Shown here one piece after another: positions 9,133 to 17,284 of a DNA stretch of 64,000 nucleotides. Origin of the DNA: Roseateles sp. DAIF2 (lineage in GTDB: Bacteria > Pseudomonadota > Gammaproteobacteria > Burkholderiales > Burkholderiaceae_C); assembly GCF_015624425.1 (NCBI RefSeq), contig NZ_CP049919.1, positions 3,348,001-3,412,000 on the forward strand, written 5' to 3'. Below the pieces are notes generated by a model. It did no database searches, was not told where the DNA came from, and worked only from the letters and a program-made list of their open reading frames with translations. Position 1 is the stretch's first letter. Each line of letters starts with the position of its first letter. The position numbers and the translations under genes are program-made.

Positions 9133-9227
9133 TCAGGTCTGGCAACCCCGCTATCGTGATCCGCGCCGAGGCGTGGATGGTAGACCGGAGGCTTTGCGAC
9201 CCCGACTTTCGTTCGGGTGTGCCCTGA
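9133..9227 (-). promoter_or_regulatory. Cyclic di-GMP-I (GEMM-I) riboswitch
   Basis: Read on the minus strand the segment has the GEMM-I layout in order: P1 strand TCAGG, GGCACACC, a CCCGA/TCGGG hairpin closed over CGAAAG (the GAAA tetraloop), CGCAAAGCCTCCGG (tetraloop receptor and ligand pocket), CUA, a second GC hairpin, then AGCGGGGTTGCC and the closing CCTGA of P1. This follows the Vibrio cholerae Vc2 aptamer closely (CGCAAAGCCTCCGG identical; AGCGGGGTTACC there). It faces leftward with fliE as the first recognised gene about 650 bases downstream, so it probably lets c-di-GMP control the fliE-fliK operon. No clear terminator/antiterminator switch was found. Confidence 0.9.
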
Positions 9228-9477
9228 TGGAACAAACTGTAGCCTGCCAGCGCACGGGCACACAAGGCATTTGCGGGCGCCGCCATGGATGAAGTCGGGA
9301 CGGCGTGACATTGTGCGCACGCCGACCCAAGAAAGGCCCGGCCATCGAGATTTGACGCGCCGAGGATGGCGCGGATGCAACACATGCTGCGCTGCAACAC
9401 CAATATGAAGAAAAGCCCGGAGGCCGCCCCGAGGCGGGCCGAATTGGTGTCACCGATACCAGGGCGACCGGAACGGG

Positions 9478-9496
9478 CCCCGACTTAAATTCGGGG
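9478..9496. promoter_or_regulatory. Inverted repeat upstream of fliM
   Basis: CCCCGA and TCGGGG arms around CTTAAAT, about 155 bases before the fliM start. A run of six T begins 8 bases beyond the right arm, too far for a classical terminator. It may be an operator for the rightward flagellar operon. Evidence is the symmetry only. Confidence 0.25.
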
Positions 9497-9649
9497 GCTG
9501 TGATTTTTTACCGTGGCTCGCCTTCGAATATATTGCGGGGAATTAGAAATCAATCGGCCGGTTTACTAGAATCCGCCTTCAAATAAGCTTGCCGTCGGCT
9601 TTTCCAGCCCGGCGATTCCGGCGCTCGCGCCGTCCCGAACTAGCCCGCC

Positions 9650-10510
9650 ATGCCCGCCTCTGACAAGCGTTCCCCGCCCACGGATACCGCCGGCCAAACC
9701 GTGCTGGATCCGCGCACCCTGGGTCGCCCGGTGCATCTGCTGCCGCGTTTCACGCAGCGCCTGAGCGAGTCGCTGGGCGAGCTGTTCCGCCAGTACAACC
9801 GCCGCTACCGCGCCCAGTACCAGCTCGGCCCGATCAGCGTGAAGCCGCCCTCCCCCGGCAGCAAGCGCGCCGCCATGGGCCGCTGGCAGGTGAGCGAGAC
9901 CGCGCTGGGCCGGGTCGCCTGCCTGATCGAACGCCCGCTGGTGCTGAGCCTGATGGCGCATCGCTACGGCGCCGCCACCGGCGAGCTGCAGGTGCTGACC
10001 GCCGCCAGCGCGCCCGAGACTGCCACCGAGGAGCGCCTGCAGCAGTTGCTGAGCCAGCAGTTGCTGGAGCGCGCGCTGGCCCTGATCACCGAGCCCGTGG
10101 CGCTGAACCTGCAGACCAGCCAGCAGCCGCAGCTGCATGCCGGCAGCTGGTATATCCAGGTGCCGGTGCGCGAGAGCACGCAGGACCTCGAGGCCGAGCT
10201 GCTGCTGGCGCTGGACCCGCAGTACATCGACCTGCTGCTCAAGCAACTGGCCGAGGGCCAGGTGCCGCGCGGCGCGAGCCCGCTGCCCGATGCCGAGCAG
10301 CTGCCGCGCCAGCTGACCCTGAAGCTGGAGGCGCGCCTGCTGGAGCAGACCCTGCCGCTGGGCGAGCTGCTGGCCCTGCGGCCCGGCGACCTGGTGCCGG
10401 TACGCCTGAAGGCCACCGAGGTGCTGGTCGACGGCTCGCGCCTGTTCACCGCCTCGGTCGCCGAACACCAGGGCAAGCTGTGCCTGACCTCCTTCGCTGA
10501 TGCCGAATGA
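9650..10510 (+). CDS. fliM: Flagellar motor switch protein FliM (lateral type)
   Basis: A 286-residue C-ring protein, shorter than the usual 320-340. The middle domain is diverged, and the C-terminal SpoA/CheC-like part ends in VPVRLKATEVLVDGSRLFTA. The N-terminus begins MPASDKRSPPTDTAGQTVLD and lacks the LSQxEIDALL-type segment that binds phosphorylated CheY in chemotactic motors. This suggests, by inference, a motor that is not switched by CheY, or one controlled otherwise. No good ribosome site is visible before the ATG. It heads the rightward operon and overlaps fliN by 11 bases. Confidence 0.85.
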   Translation: MPASDKRSPPTDTAGQTVLDPRTLGRPVHLLPRFTQRLSESLGELFRQYNRRYRAQYQLGPISVKPPSPGSKRAAMGRWQVSETALGRVACLIERPLVLSLMAHRYGAATGELQVLTAASAPETATEERLQQLLSQQLLERALALITEPVALNLQTSQQPQLHAGSWYIQVPVRESTQDLEAELLLALDPQYIDLLLKQLAEGQVPRGASPLPDAEQLPRQLTLKLEARLLEQTLPLGELLALRPGDLVPVRLKATEVLVDGSRLFTASVAEHQGKLCLTSFADAE

Positions 10511-10883
10511 CATGAGCAACGCCATGAACATGAACGACTCCATCGACTCCCTGCTGAACGACTATCCCGAGCAAGACCTGGCCCTGCCCGGTCCGGCCGA
10601 GGGCGGCGCCCCGGCGCCCGCGCCGCGCGACCTGCCCAAGCTGATGCGCAAGATCCCGGTCACCCTGACCCTGGAGGTCGGCGAGGCCAAGCTCTCGCTG
10701 TACGAGCTGGCCAATCTGCAGTCCGACAGCGTGGTCGAGCTCGACACGCTGGCCGGCGAGCCGCTGACGATCAAGGTCAATGGCACCGCGATCGGCCGCG
10801 CCGAGGTGGTCGTGTCGGGCGAGAACTACGGCCTGAAGATCGTCGAGATCGCCGGCCTGGATCTGGACCAGCTGAAGCCATGA
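10500..10883 (+). CDS. fliN: Flagellar motor switch protein FliN
   Basis: A 127-residue C-ring protein with a Pro/Ala linker (about 30-45) and one SpoA domain at the C-terminus (KIPVTLTLEVGEAKLSLYEL, then VELDTLAGEPLTIKVNG and the VVSGENYGLKIVEI end). FliN forms the lower C-ring and docks FliH/FliI. The ATG at 10500 overlaps fliM; the in-frame ATGs at 10512 and 10524 are alternative starts. fliO, often found between fliN and fliP, is missing. Confidence 0.9.
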   Translation: MPNDMSNAMNMNDSIDSLLNDYPEQDLALPGPAEGGAPAPAPRDLPKLMRKIPVTLTLEVGEAKLSLYELANLQSDSVVELDTLAGEPLTIKVNGTAIGRAEVVVSGENYGLKIVEIAGLDLDQLKP

Positions 10884-11638
10884 AGCGCTTGCGCGCCCTG
10901 GGCCTTGGCGCCCTGGGCCTGGGTCTGACCCTGCTGCACCATCCGCTGCTGGCCCAGACCATCAAGATCACCGGCGCCCAGAGCGGCGGCGCCGCCAACG
11001 AGTTCACGGTCAAGACCCAGGTCCTGATCATCATGACCCTGCTCGGGCTGCTGCCCGCGCTGGTCCTGATGATGACGAGCTTCACCCGCTTCGTGATCGT
11101 GCTGTCGCTGCTGCGCCAGGCCCTGGGCCTGCAGCAGGGCCTGCCGAACCGGCTGATCACCGGCGTCGCGCTGATCCTGACCATCCTGGTGATGCGCCCG
11201 GTCGGCGAGCAGATCTGGGAAAAGGCCTTCGTGCCCTACGACGCCGAGAAGATCACCCTGACCCAGGCGCTGAAGGTCGCCGAGGCGCCGCTGTCCGGCT
11301 TCATGCTGGCCCAGACCAGCAAGACCTCGCTGGCCCAGATCGCCCGCCTGGCCGGTGACGAGCAGGTCGCCAAGCCCGAGGACCATGCCTTCACCGTCAA
11401 GCTCGCGGCCTTCGTGCTGTCGGAGCTGAAGACCGCGTTCCAGATCGGCTGCATGCTCTTCATCCCCTTCCTGGTGATCGACCTGGTGGTCGCCTCGGTG
11501 CTGATGGCGATGGGCATGATGATGCTGTCGCCCCTGGTGATCTCGCTGCCGCTGAAGCTGCTGCTGTTCGTGCTGGTGGACGGCTGGACCCTGACGGTCA
11601 ACACCCTGGTGTCCAGCGTGCGCATGGTGGGAGGCTAG
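10880..11638 (+). CDS. fliP: Flagellar export gate protein FliP
   Basis: A 252-residue integral membrane protein; FliP5-FliQ4-FliR1 forms the export gate inside the MS ring. There is an N-terminal signal sequence (about 1-25), then the hallmark TM region with SFTRFVIVLSLLRQALGLQQ. Later come ELKTAFQIGCMLFIPFLVID and a Met-rich helix near MGMMMLSPLVISLPLKLLLF. All family landmarks are present and length is normal. It overlaps fliN by 4 bases (ATGA). Confidence 0.96.
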   Translation: MKRLRALGLGALGLGLTLLHHPLLAQTIKITGAQSGGAANEFTVKTQVLIIMTLLGLLPALVLMMTSFTRFVIVLSLLRQALGLQQGLPNRLITGVALILTILVMRPVGEQIWEKAFVPYDAEKITLTQALKVAEAPLSGFMLAQTSKTSLAQIARLAGDEQVAKPEDHAFTVKLAAFVLSELKTAFQIGCMLFIPFLVIDLVVASVLMAMGMMMLSPLVISLPLKLLLFVLVDGWTLTVNTLVSSVRMVGG

Positions 11639-11642
11639 CCCG

Positions 11643-11912
11643 ATGACACCGGAAATTGCCACCGACCTGATCGGCGAAGGCCTGAACATCACCCTGCTGC
11701 TGGTCACCCTGCTGGTGCTGCCCAGCCTGATCGTCGGCCTGCTGGTGAGCCTGTTCCAGGCCGCCACGCAGATCAACGAGCAGACCCTGTCCTTCCTGCC
11801 CAAGCTGCTGGTGACCCTGCTGGTGGTCGGCCTGGCCGGGCGCTGGATGGTCGGCTATCTGATGGACTTCTGCGTCTCGATCTTCGAGCGCGCCGCCACC
11901 CTGGTGGCCTGA
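11643..11912 (+). CDS. fliQ: Flagellar export gate protein FliQ
   Basis: An 89-residue protein with two transmembrane helices (about 15-39 and 53-75) joined by the conserved FQAATQINEQTLSFLPK loop, which lines the export channel. Length and topology are those of every FliQ. It starts 4 bases after the fliP stop. Confidence 0.95.
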   Translation: MTPEIATDLIGEGLNITLLLVTLLVLPSLIVGLLVSLFQAATQINEQTLSFLPKLLVTLLVVGLAGRWMVGYLMDFCVSIFERAATLVA

Positions 11913-11922
11913 GACAGCCGCC

Positions 11923-12711
11923 ATGGAGTGGGAGGTCAAACAGCTGCTGCCCCTGCTGAACGCCATCTGGTGGCCGTTCTGCCGCGGCCTGGCCTTCCTC
12001 AGCGCCGCGCCGATGATCGGCGAGGCGATGGTGCCGATCAGCGTGCGGGTGCTGCTGTCGCTGACCCTGGCGGTGATCCTGATGCCGATCTCGCAGAGCA
12101 CCGCGCTGGCGATCGACCCCTGGTCGCTGGCCGGCGCCGTGGCCACCGCCGAGCAGGCCCTGCTGGGCCTGGTGCTGGGCCTGGCCTTCCATCTGGCGAT
12201 GGCGGTGATCACGGTGCTCGGCTTCCTGCTCTCCTCGCAGCTGGGCCTGGCGATGGCGGTGATGAACGACCCGATGAACGGGTCCTCCTCCGACGTGATC
12301 TCGGCCCTCTTGAGCATGTTCTGCATGCTGGTGTTCTTCAGCGTCGACGGCCACCTGCTCTTCATCCAGGTGCTGGGCGGCAGCTTCAAGGCCTGGCCGG
12401 TCGGCGCGGGCCTGGCCACCCTGAACATGGAGACCGTGGCCTACAACCTGGCCTGGGTGTTCTCGGCCGCGCTGCTGCTGGCCCTGCCGGTGATCTTCTC
12501 GACGCTGGTGGTGCAGATGGGCATGGGCCTGCTGAACCGGGTCTCGCCGAGCCTGAACCTGTTCTCGCTGGGTTTCTCGCTGGTGACCCTGTTCGGCCTG
12601 TTCATGCTGACCCGCATGCTGTCCTTCATCCCGGACCATTACCTGCGCATGACGCAGCAGGTGCTGGACCTGATCGACCGCGGCCTGAAGACCGGAGCCG
12701 GCCATGTCTGA
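11923..12711 (+). CDS. fliR: Flagellar export gate protein FliR
   Basis: A 262-residue membrane protein, the single-copy subunit that completes the FliPQR gate and contacts FlhB. Visible landmarks include RGLAFLSAAPMIGEAMVPIS near the N-terminus, LGLAMAVMNDPMNGSSSDVI in the middle, and a C-terminal helix-rich part ending in LSFIPDHYLRMTQQVLDLID. It overlaps flhB by 8 bases. Confidence 0.95.
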   Translation: MEWEVKQLLPLLNAIWWPFCRGLAFLSAAPMIGEAMVPISVRVLLSLTLAVILMPISQSTALAIDPWSLAGAVATAEQALLGLVLGLAFHLAMAVITVLGFLLSSQLGLAMAVMNDPMNGSSSDVISALLSMFCMLVFFSVDGHLLFIQVLGGSFKAWPVGAGLATLNMETVAYNLAWVFSAALLLALPVIFSTLVVQMGMGLLNRVSPSLNLFSLGFSLVTLFGLFMLTRMLSFIPDHYLRMTQQVLDLIDRGLKTGAGHV

Positions 12712-13840
12712 GGCCAGCAGCGGCGACAAGACCGAAAAGCCCTCGGAGCAGAAACTCCGCAAGGCGCGCGAGCAGGGCCAGGTGGCACGCTCGCGCGACC
12801 TGCCGATGGCCGTCGGCATCCTGCTGGCCTTCAAGCTGCAGCTGCTCCTGATGCCGCTGTACCTGGACGACTTCCGCGCCCTCTTCCACCTGGCCTTTGC
12901 GCCGCTGGACCTGGAGGGCGCGCAGGACAATGTCTGGTCCAACGCCTTCATCAACACCCTGGCCCTGCTGGCCAAGATGGCGGCGCCGCTGCTGGTGCTG
13001 CCGCTGGTGATCATCATCGCCTCGCTGATGCCCGGCGGCCTGCTGTTCACGCCCGGCAACTGGGCGCCGAAGCTGAACCGCCTGAGCCCCCTCACCAACC
13101 TGGGCCGGCTCGCCAGCGCCAAGCATTGGAACGACCTGGGCCTGTCGATCCTGAAGATCCTGTGCCTGATCGCCGCGCTGGTATACCTGAGCCGCAGCCT
13201 GGCCGGCGCCTGGGTGGCGCTGCAGGGCCAGAGCCTGGACCAGGCGCTGGCCCACGGCGCCGGCATGGTGCTGGACAGCCTGATGGTGATGGCGGCCCTG
13301 CTGGGCGTGTTCGCGCTGATCGACGCGCCGCTGCAGCATTTCCTGTTCATGCGCGGCCAGCGCATGAGCAAGCAGGAGCTGAAGGACGAGTACAAGCAGC
13401 AGGAGGGCCGCCCCGAGGTGCGCCAGCGCATTCGCCAGCTGCAGCGCGCGCTGGCGCAGCGCGGCGCGCGCAAGGCCGTGCCGGAGGCCGACGTGGTGGT
13501 CGTGAACCCCGAGCATTACGCGGTCGCGCTGCGCTATGACGACAAGCGCGCCGAGGCCCCCTTCGTTGTCGCCAAGGGCATCGACGAGATGGCCTTCTAC
13601 ATCCGCGAGATCGCCCGCCAGCATGGCGTGCAGGTGCTGACCCTGCCGCCGCTGGCGCGCGCCCTCTACAACAGCAGCCAGGTGCAGCAGCAGATTCCCG
13701 CCTCGCTGTACCAGGCGGTGGCCCAGGTGCTGAGCTATGTGATGCAGCTCAAGGCCTTCAAGAACGGCAAGCGCAAGAGCGCACCCCAGCTGCCCGGCGA
13801 TCTGGCCGTGCCGCACCATCTTTCCGACCCGACGCCATGA
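12704..13840 (+). CDS. flhB: Flagellar export switch protein FlhB
   Basis: A 378-residue protein with four membrane helices in residues 30-215 and a cytoplasmic domain that switches export specificity after FliK signals hook completion. The N-terminal DKTEKPSEQKLRKAREQGQV is diagnostic. The self-cleavage loop, normally NPTH, reads NPEH (N268-P269-E270-H271). The scissile Asn-Pro bond and His remain, but the Thr is replaced, which might slow cleavage; this is inference. The tail runs about 20 residues beyond the conserved domain. ATGA overlap with flhA. Confidence 0.95.
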   Translation: MSEASSGDKTEKPSEQKLRKAREQGQVARSRDLPMAVGILLAFKLQLLLMPLYLDDFRALFHLAFAPLDLEGAQDNVWSNAFINTLALLAKMAAPLLVLPLVIIIASLMPGGLLFTPGNWAPKLNRLSPLTNLGRLASAKHWNDLGLSILKILCLIAALVYLSRSLAGAWVALQGQSLDQALAHGAGMVLDSLMVMAALLGVFALIDAPLQHFLFMRGQRMSKQELKDEYKQQEGRPEVRQRIRQLQRALAQRGARKAVPEADVVVVNPEHYAVALRYDDKRAEAPFVVAKGIDEMAFYIREIARQHGVQVLTLPPLARALYNSSQVQQQIPASLYQAVAQVLSYVMQLKAFKNGKRKSAPQLPGDLAVPHHLSDPTP

Positions 13841-15936
13841 ACTTCCTCGCCCGACTCCAAGCCCAGCTGGGTCCTTACCGCGTCGCCGCGCCGCTGTTCC
13901 TGATGGCCATCCTGGCGATGGTCATCCTGCCGCTGCCGCCGGTGCTGCTGGACGTGCTGTTCACCTTCAACATCGTGCTGGCCCTGGTGGTGATCCTGGT
14001 CAGCGTGAACAGCAAGCGGCCGCTGGACTTCTCGGTCTTCCCGAGCATCATCCTGGCCACCACACTGCTGCGCCTGTCGCTCAACGTGGCCTCGACCCGC
14101 GTCGTGCTGCTGCACGGCCACGAGGGCACGCATGCCGCCGGCCAGGTGATCGAGAGCTTCGGCAATGTCGTGATCGGCGGCAACTTCGTCGTCGGCCTGG
14201 TCGTGTTCGTGATCCTGATGGTGGTGAACTTCATCGTCGTCACCAAGGGCGCGGAACGGATCTCCGAGGTCTCGGCCCGCTTCACGCTGGACGCCCTGCC
14301 GGGCAAGCAGATGGCGATCGATGCCGACCTGAACGCCGGCCTGGTGAACCAGGAGCAGGCGCAGAAGCGGCGCAAGGAGGTCGGCGCCGAGGCCGACTTC
14401 TATGGCGCGATGGACGGCGCCAGCAAGTTCGTGCGCGGCGACGCGATCGCCTCGATCCTGATCCTGATCATCAACATGGTCGGCGGCGTCGCGATCGGCG
14501 CCTTCATGCACGACCTGAGCCTGGGCGATGCCTTCCGCACCTACGCCCTGCTGACCATCGGCGACGGCCTGGTGGCTCAGATCCCGGCGCTGCTGCTGTC
14601 GGCCGCGGCCGCCATCATCGTCACCCGCGTCAGCGACTCCGGCGATGGCGACGGTGCCTTCGAGGCCCAGATCGGCCAACAATTGCTGGCCTCGCCGCAG
14701 GTGCTGTACAGCGCCGCGGCCGTGATGCTGGCCCTGGCCCTGATCCCGGGCATGCCGACCCTGGCCTTCATGAGCTTCGCCGCCGCGCTGGCCTATGCCG
14801 CCTGGCGCATGGGCCGCAAGGCCGCCGGCGCGGTCAAGCCGGCCGAGCCGATCGAGGCCGCGCTGCTGACCGCCACCCCGCCGGACCTCGACTGGCGCGC
14901 GCTGCCGGTCGTCGAGCAGCTGTCGGTGGCGCTGGGCTACAAGCTGGTCGGCCTGATCAACCCCGACCAGGGCGCGCCGCTGCAGCAGCGCGTCAAGGGC
15001 ATGCGCCAGAGCCTGAGCGAGAACCTGGGCCTCTTGCTGCCCAGCATCCAGGTGCGCGACGACCTGTCGCTCAAGCCCAACCAATACACCGTGATGCTGG
15101 GCGGCAGCGTGATCGCCCAGGCCGAGGTGCAGCCGGACAAGCTGATGGCGATCGCCTCGGCCCAGGTCTATGGCGAGCTGGACGGCCAGCCCGGCGCCGA
15201 CCCGGCCTACGGCCTGCCGGTGATCTGGATCGACAGCACCCAGAAGGCCCACGCGCTGGGCCTGGGCTATCAGGTGGTCGACGTGCCCAGCGTGATCGCC
15301 ACCCATCTCTCCAAGCTGGTGCGCGAGCAACTGCCCGAGCTGCTGCGCTTCGACGATGTCTCGGCCCTGCTGGAACGGCTCACCGCGCTGGCGCCCAAGC
15401 TGGCCGCGGCGCTGGACAAGGCCTATGGCCATGCCCAGCTGCTGAAGATCCTGCGCCTGCTGCTGACCGAGGGCGTCTCGATCAAGGACATCGTGCCGAT
15501 CGCCAGCACCCTGGTCGAGAACGCCGAGAGCACCAAGGACCCGATCCTGCTGGCCGCCGAGGTGCGTTGCGCGCTGCGTCGCCAGATCGTCAGCCAGCTC
15601 TGCGGCCCGGTCGGCACCCTGCGCGTGTTCAACCTGGGCGGCGAGCTGGAGAACCTGCTGCTGGGCGCCTTGAACCAGGCACGCCAGGGCAATGCCAAGG
15701 TGCAACTGGACAGCTATCCGGTCGACCCGCAGCTGCTGGCCCAGCTGCAGCAGCATATGCCGCAGGCACGCGACCAGATGAAGGGCCAGGGCGCCGCGCC
15801 GGTGCTGCTGGTGATGCCGCAGATCCGCCCGCTGCTGGCGCGCTACGCGCGCCTGTTTGCGCCGGGCCTGGCGGTCCTGTCTTATAACGAGGTGCCCGAG
15901 CAGCGCGAGATCGCGGTGATCGGCGCGCTGGGCTGA
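13837..15936 (+). CDS. flhA: Flagellar export gate protein FlhA
   Basis: A 699-residue protein, the largest gate component. It has about eight N-terminal membrane helices (to about residue 320) and then a cytoplasmic domain that forms the nonameric docking ring for chaperone-substrate complexes. The FHIPEP signature region is present (PLDFSVFPSIILATTLLRLS, then ASTRVVLLHGHEG and ISEVSARFTLDALPGKQMAI). The C-terminal part retains VIATHLSKLVREQLPELL. Length is normal. Confidence 0.96.
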   Translation: MNFLARLQAQLGPYRVAAPLFLMAILAMVILPLPPVLLDVLFTFNIVLALVVILVSVNSKRPLDFSVFPSIILATTLLRLSLNVASTRVVLLHGHEGTHAAGQVIESFGNVVIGGNFVVGLVVFVILMVVNFIVVTKGAERISEVSARFTLDALPGKQMAIDADLNAGLVNQEQAQKRRKEVGAEADFYGAMDGASKFVRGDAIASILILIINMVGGVAIGAFMHDLSLGDAFRTYALLTIGDGLVAQIPALLLSAAAAIIVTRVSDSGDGDGAFEAQIGQQLLASPQVLYSAAAVMLALALIPGMPTLAFMSFAAALAYAAWRMGRKAAGAVKPAEPIEAALLTATPPDLDWRALPVVEQLSVALGYKLVGLINPDQGAPLQQRVKGMRQSLSENLGLLLPSIQVRDDLSLKPNQYTVMLGGSVIAQAEVQPDKLMAIASAQVYGELDGQPGADPAYGLPVIWIDSTQKAHALGLGYQVVDVPSVIATHLSKLVREQLPELLRFDDVSALLERLTALAPKLAAALDKAYGHAQLLKILRLLLTEGVSIKDIVPIASTLVENAESTKDPILLAAEVRCALRRQIVSQLCGPVGTLRVFNLGGELENLLLGALNQARQGNAKVQLDSYPVDPQLLAQLQQHMPQARDQMKGQGAAPVLLVMPQIRPLLARYARLFAPGLAVLSYNEVPEQREIAVIGALG

Positions 15937-15973
15937 GGCCTCGGCGCTCACGCCATCCCCCGGAGAATCTGTC

Positions 15974-17218
15974 ATGGGAAAACACAGCCCCGTCGCTTAC
16001 GCCCCCCGCTACATGGAGCAGTTCCGCTGCGCCGGCTCGACCTGCCCGGAGAACTGCTGCACCGGCTGGACCGTCGCGATCGACAAGCCCAGCTATCAGC
16101 AGTACCGCGAGGTCAAGCGCGAGCCGCTGGCAGGCCTGATCCGCGAGGGCATCGAGCGCCTTCCCGAGGGCAGCACCCAGTCCTATGCGCGCATCCGCCT
16201 GCGCGAGGACAGCAGCTGTCCCTTCCTGGACGAAAGCCGGCTGTGCCGCATCCACGGCGAGCTGGGCGAGCGGGCACTGTCCAATACCTGCAGCCAGTAC
16301 CCGCGGGCCTATGGCCTGGACGGCGACGACCACCAGATGCACGCGACCCTGAGCTGTCCGGAGGCGGCCCGGCTCGCGCTCACCGATCTGGGCGCGCTCG
16401 ACCCGATTTCGCTGCAACTGCCCTTCGCCAACCCGCAGCTGGTGCCGCTGAGCGCCCGCCGAAACGCGCCCGCGGCGGACGAGGCCGACCCGGTGCGCAA
16501 GCATGCGCGCCTGATCGCCCAGGCGGTGCAGGGCCTGGTGCGCCTGCCCACGCTCAACGCCGCGCAGTCGCTGGTGCAGGCCGGGCTGATGCTGCGCCGC
16601 ATCGCGCGCATCGAGACCCGCGGCGCGGCCGGCGAGCAGGCGTTGGCCCAGGTGATGGAGCATTACCTGGCGCCCCGGCAGCTGGCCGAGGTTCCGGCCC
16701 TGCTGGCGCAGTTGCCGACGGCGCGCGAGGCGCAGCTCTCGATGCTGTTCGACACCACGCGGCGCTACCTGAGCGCGCATCGCGGCCGCCCCTCCTTCCA
16801 TGCGCTGATCCAGGATGTACAGGACGGCCTGCAGCTGGCCCAGGACGGTCAGGTCGCGGTGGCGCGCCTGGAGGCGGCGCTGCAGGAGCGTTGGTTGCCG
16901 CTGGAGGCCGCGCACCCGCAGCTGCTGAAGAACTACCTGCTGAACGACCTGGCCAAGTCGATGTTCCCGCGCCGCGGCATCGCCGAGATGGAACGCGAGT
17001 TCATGGACCTGGCCGTGCGCTTCGCGCTGATCAAGTTCCTGCTGCTGGGCCTGGCCGCGAAGCGCGGCCCGGACTTCGGCGTCGACGATGTGGTGCGGGT
17101 GGTCTATGTCGTGGTGCGCAATATCGAGCACAACACCGCCTTCATGAAGACGGTGATGGACGATCTCGAGGCGCGCAACGCGTTGCGCCTGGATGTGCTG
17201 ACGACGCTGGTGCTCTAG
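15974..17218 (+). CDS. fliB: Flagellin lysine-N-methylase FliB
   Basis: A 414-residue cytosolic enzyme family that methylates surface lysines of flagellin. The N-terminus has the family's Cys-rich cluster (C19, C24, C28, C29 in FRCAGSTCPENCCTGW), with further Cys in SSCPFLDESRLCRIHGE and NTCSQYPRAY. These probably bind an iron-sulfur cluster or metal. The C-terminal half is helical with no recognised motif. GGAGAA precedes the ATG. It is last in the fliM operon, and its likely substrates are the flagellins 2.6 kb downstream. In Salmonella fliB likewise sits beside fliC. Confidence 0.9.
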   Translation: MGKHSPVAYAPRYMEQFRCAGSTCPENCCTGWTVAIDKPSYQQYREVKREPLAGLIREGIERLPEGSTQSYARIRLREDSSCPFLDESRLCRIHGELGERALSNTCSQYPRAYGLDGDDHQMHATLSCPEAARLALTDLGALDPISLQLPFANPQLVPLSARRNAPAADEADPVRKHARLIAQAVQGLVRLPTLNAAQSLVQAGLMLRRIARIETRGAAGEQALAQVMEHYLAPRQLAEVPALLAQLPTAREAQLSMLFDTTRRYLSAHRGRPSFHALIQDVQDGLQLAQDGQVAVARLEAALQERWLPLEAAHPQLLKNYLLNDLAKSMFPRRGIAEMEREFMDLAVRFALIKFLLLGLAAKRGPDFGVDDVVRVVYVVVRNIEHNTAFMKTVMDDLEARNALRLDVLTTLVL

Positions 17219-17284
17219 CAGGTTGTTAGAAACGTCGCAAGGATGGCATCCACCCTCAGTCCACGGCAAATGCTGCAGAGGTTT

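Larger units (their letters stand above)
8479..9649. other. 1.17-kb divergent intergenic region between fliE and fliM
   Basis: No open frame here looks like a conserved protein, and base composition is more AT-rich than the flanks, especially at 8550-8760. The region contains the c-di-GMP riboswitch (9133-9227, minus), inverted repeats at 8537-8555 and 9478-9496, and a 51-codon minus-strand frame (8848-9003) preceded by an AGGA. That frame is not recognised and may be only leader RNA. In Vibrio and Aeromonas lateral clusters this gap holds lafK, a sigma-54 activator; no Walker or GAFTGA-type motif was found in any frame. The start sites of both flagellar operons must lie here. Confidence 0.7.

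Noticed and set aside
9385-9450. GC-rich hairpin with TTTTCTT on the minus strand as a terminator
   Set aside because: The stem can be drawn in several ways, and no gene ends upstream of it.
8870-9453. Several overlapping minus-strand frames of 100-177 codons in the fliE-fliM gap
   Set aside because: They cover the riboswitch in inconsistent frames and resemble no protein family.
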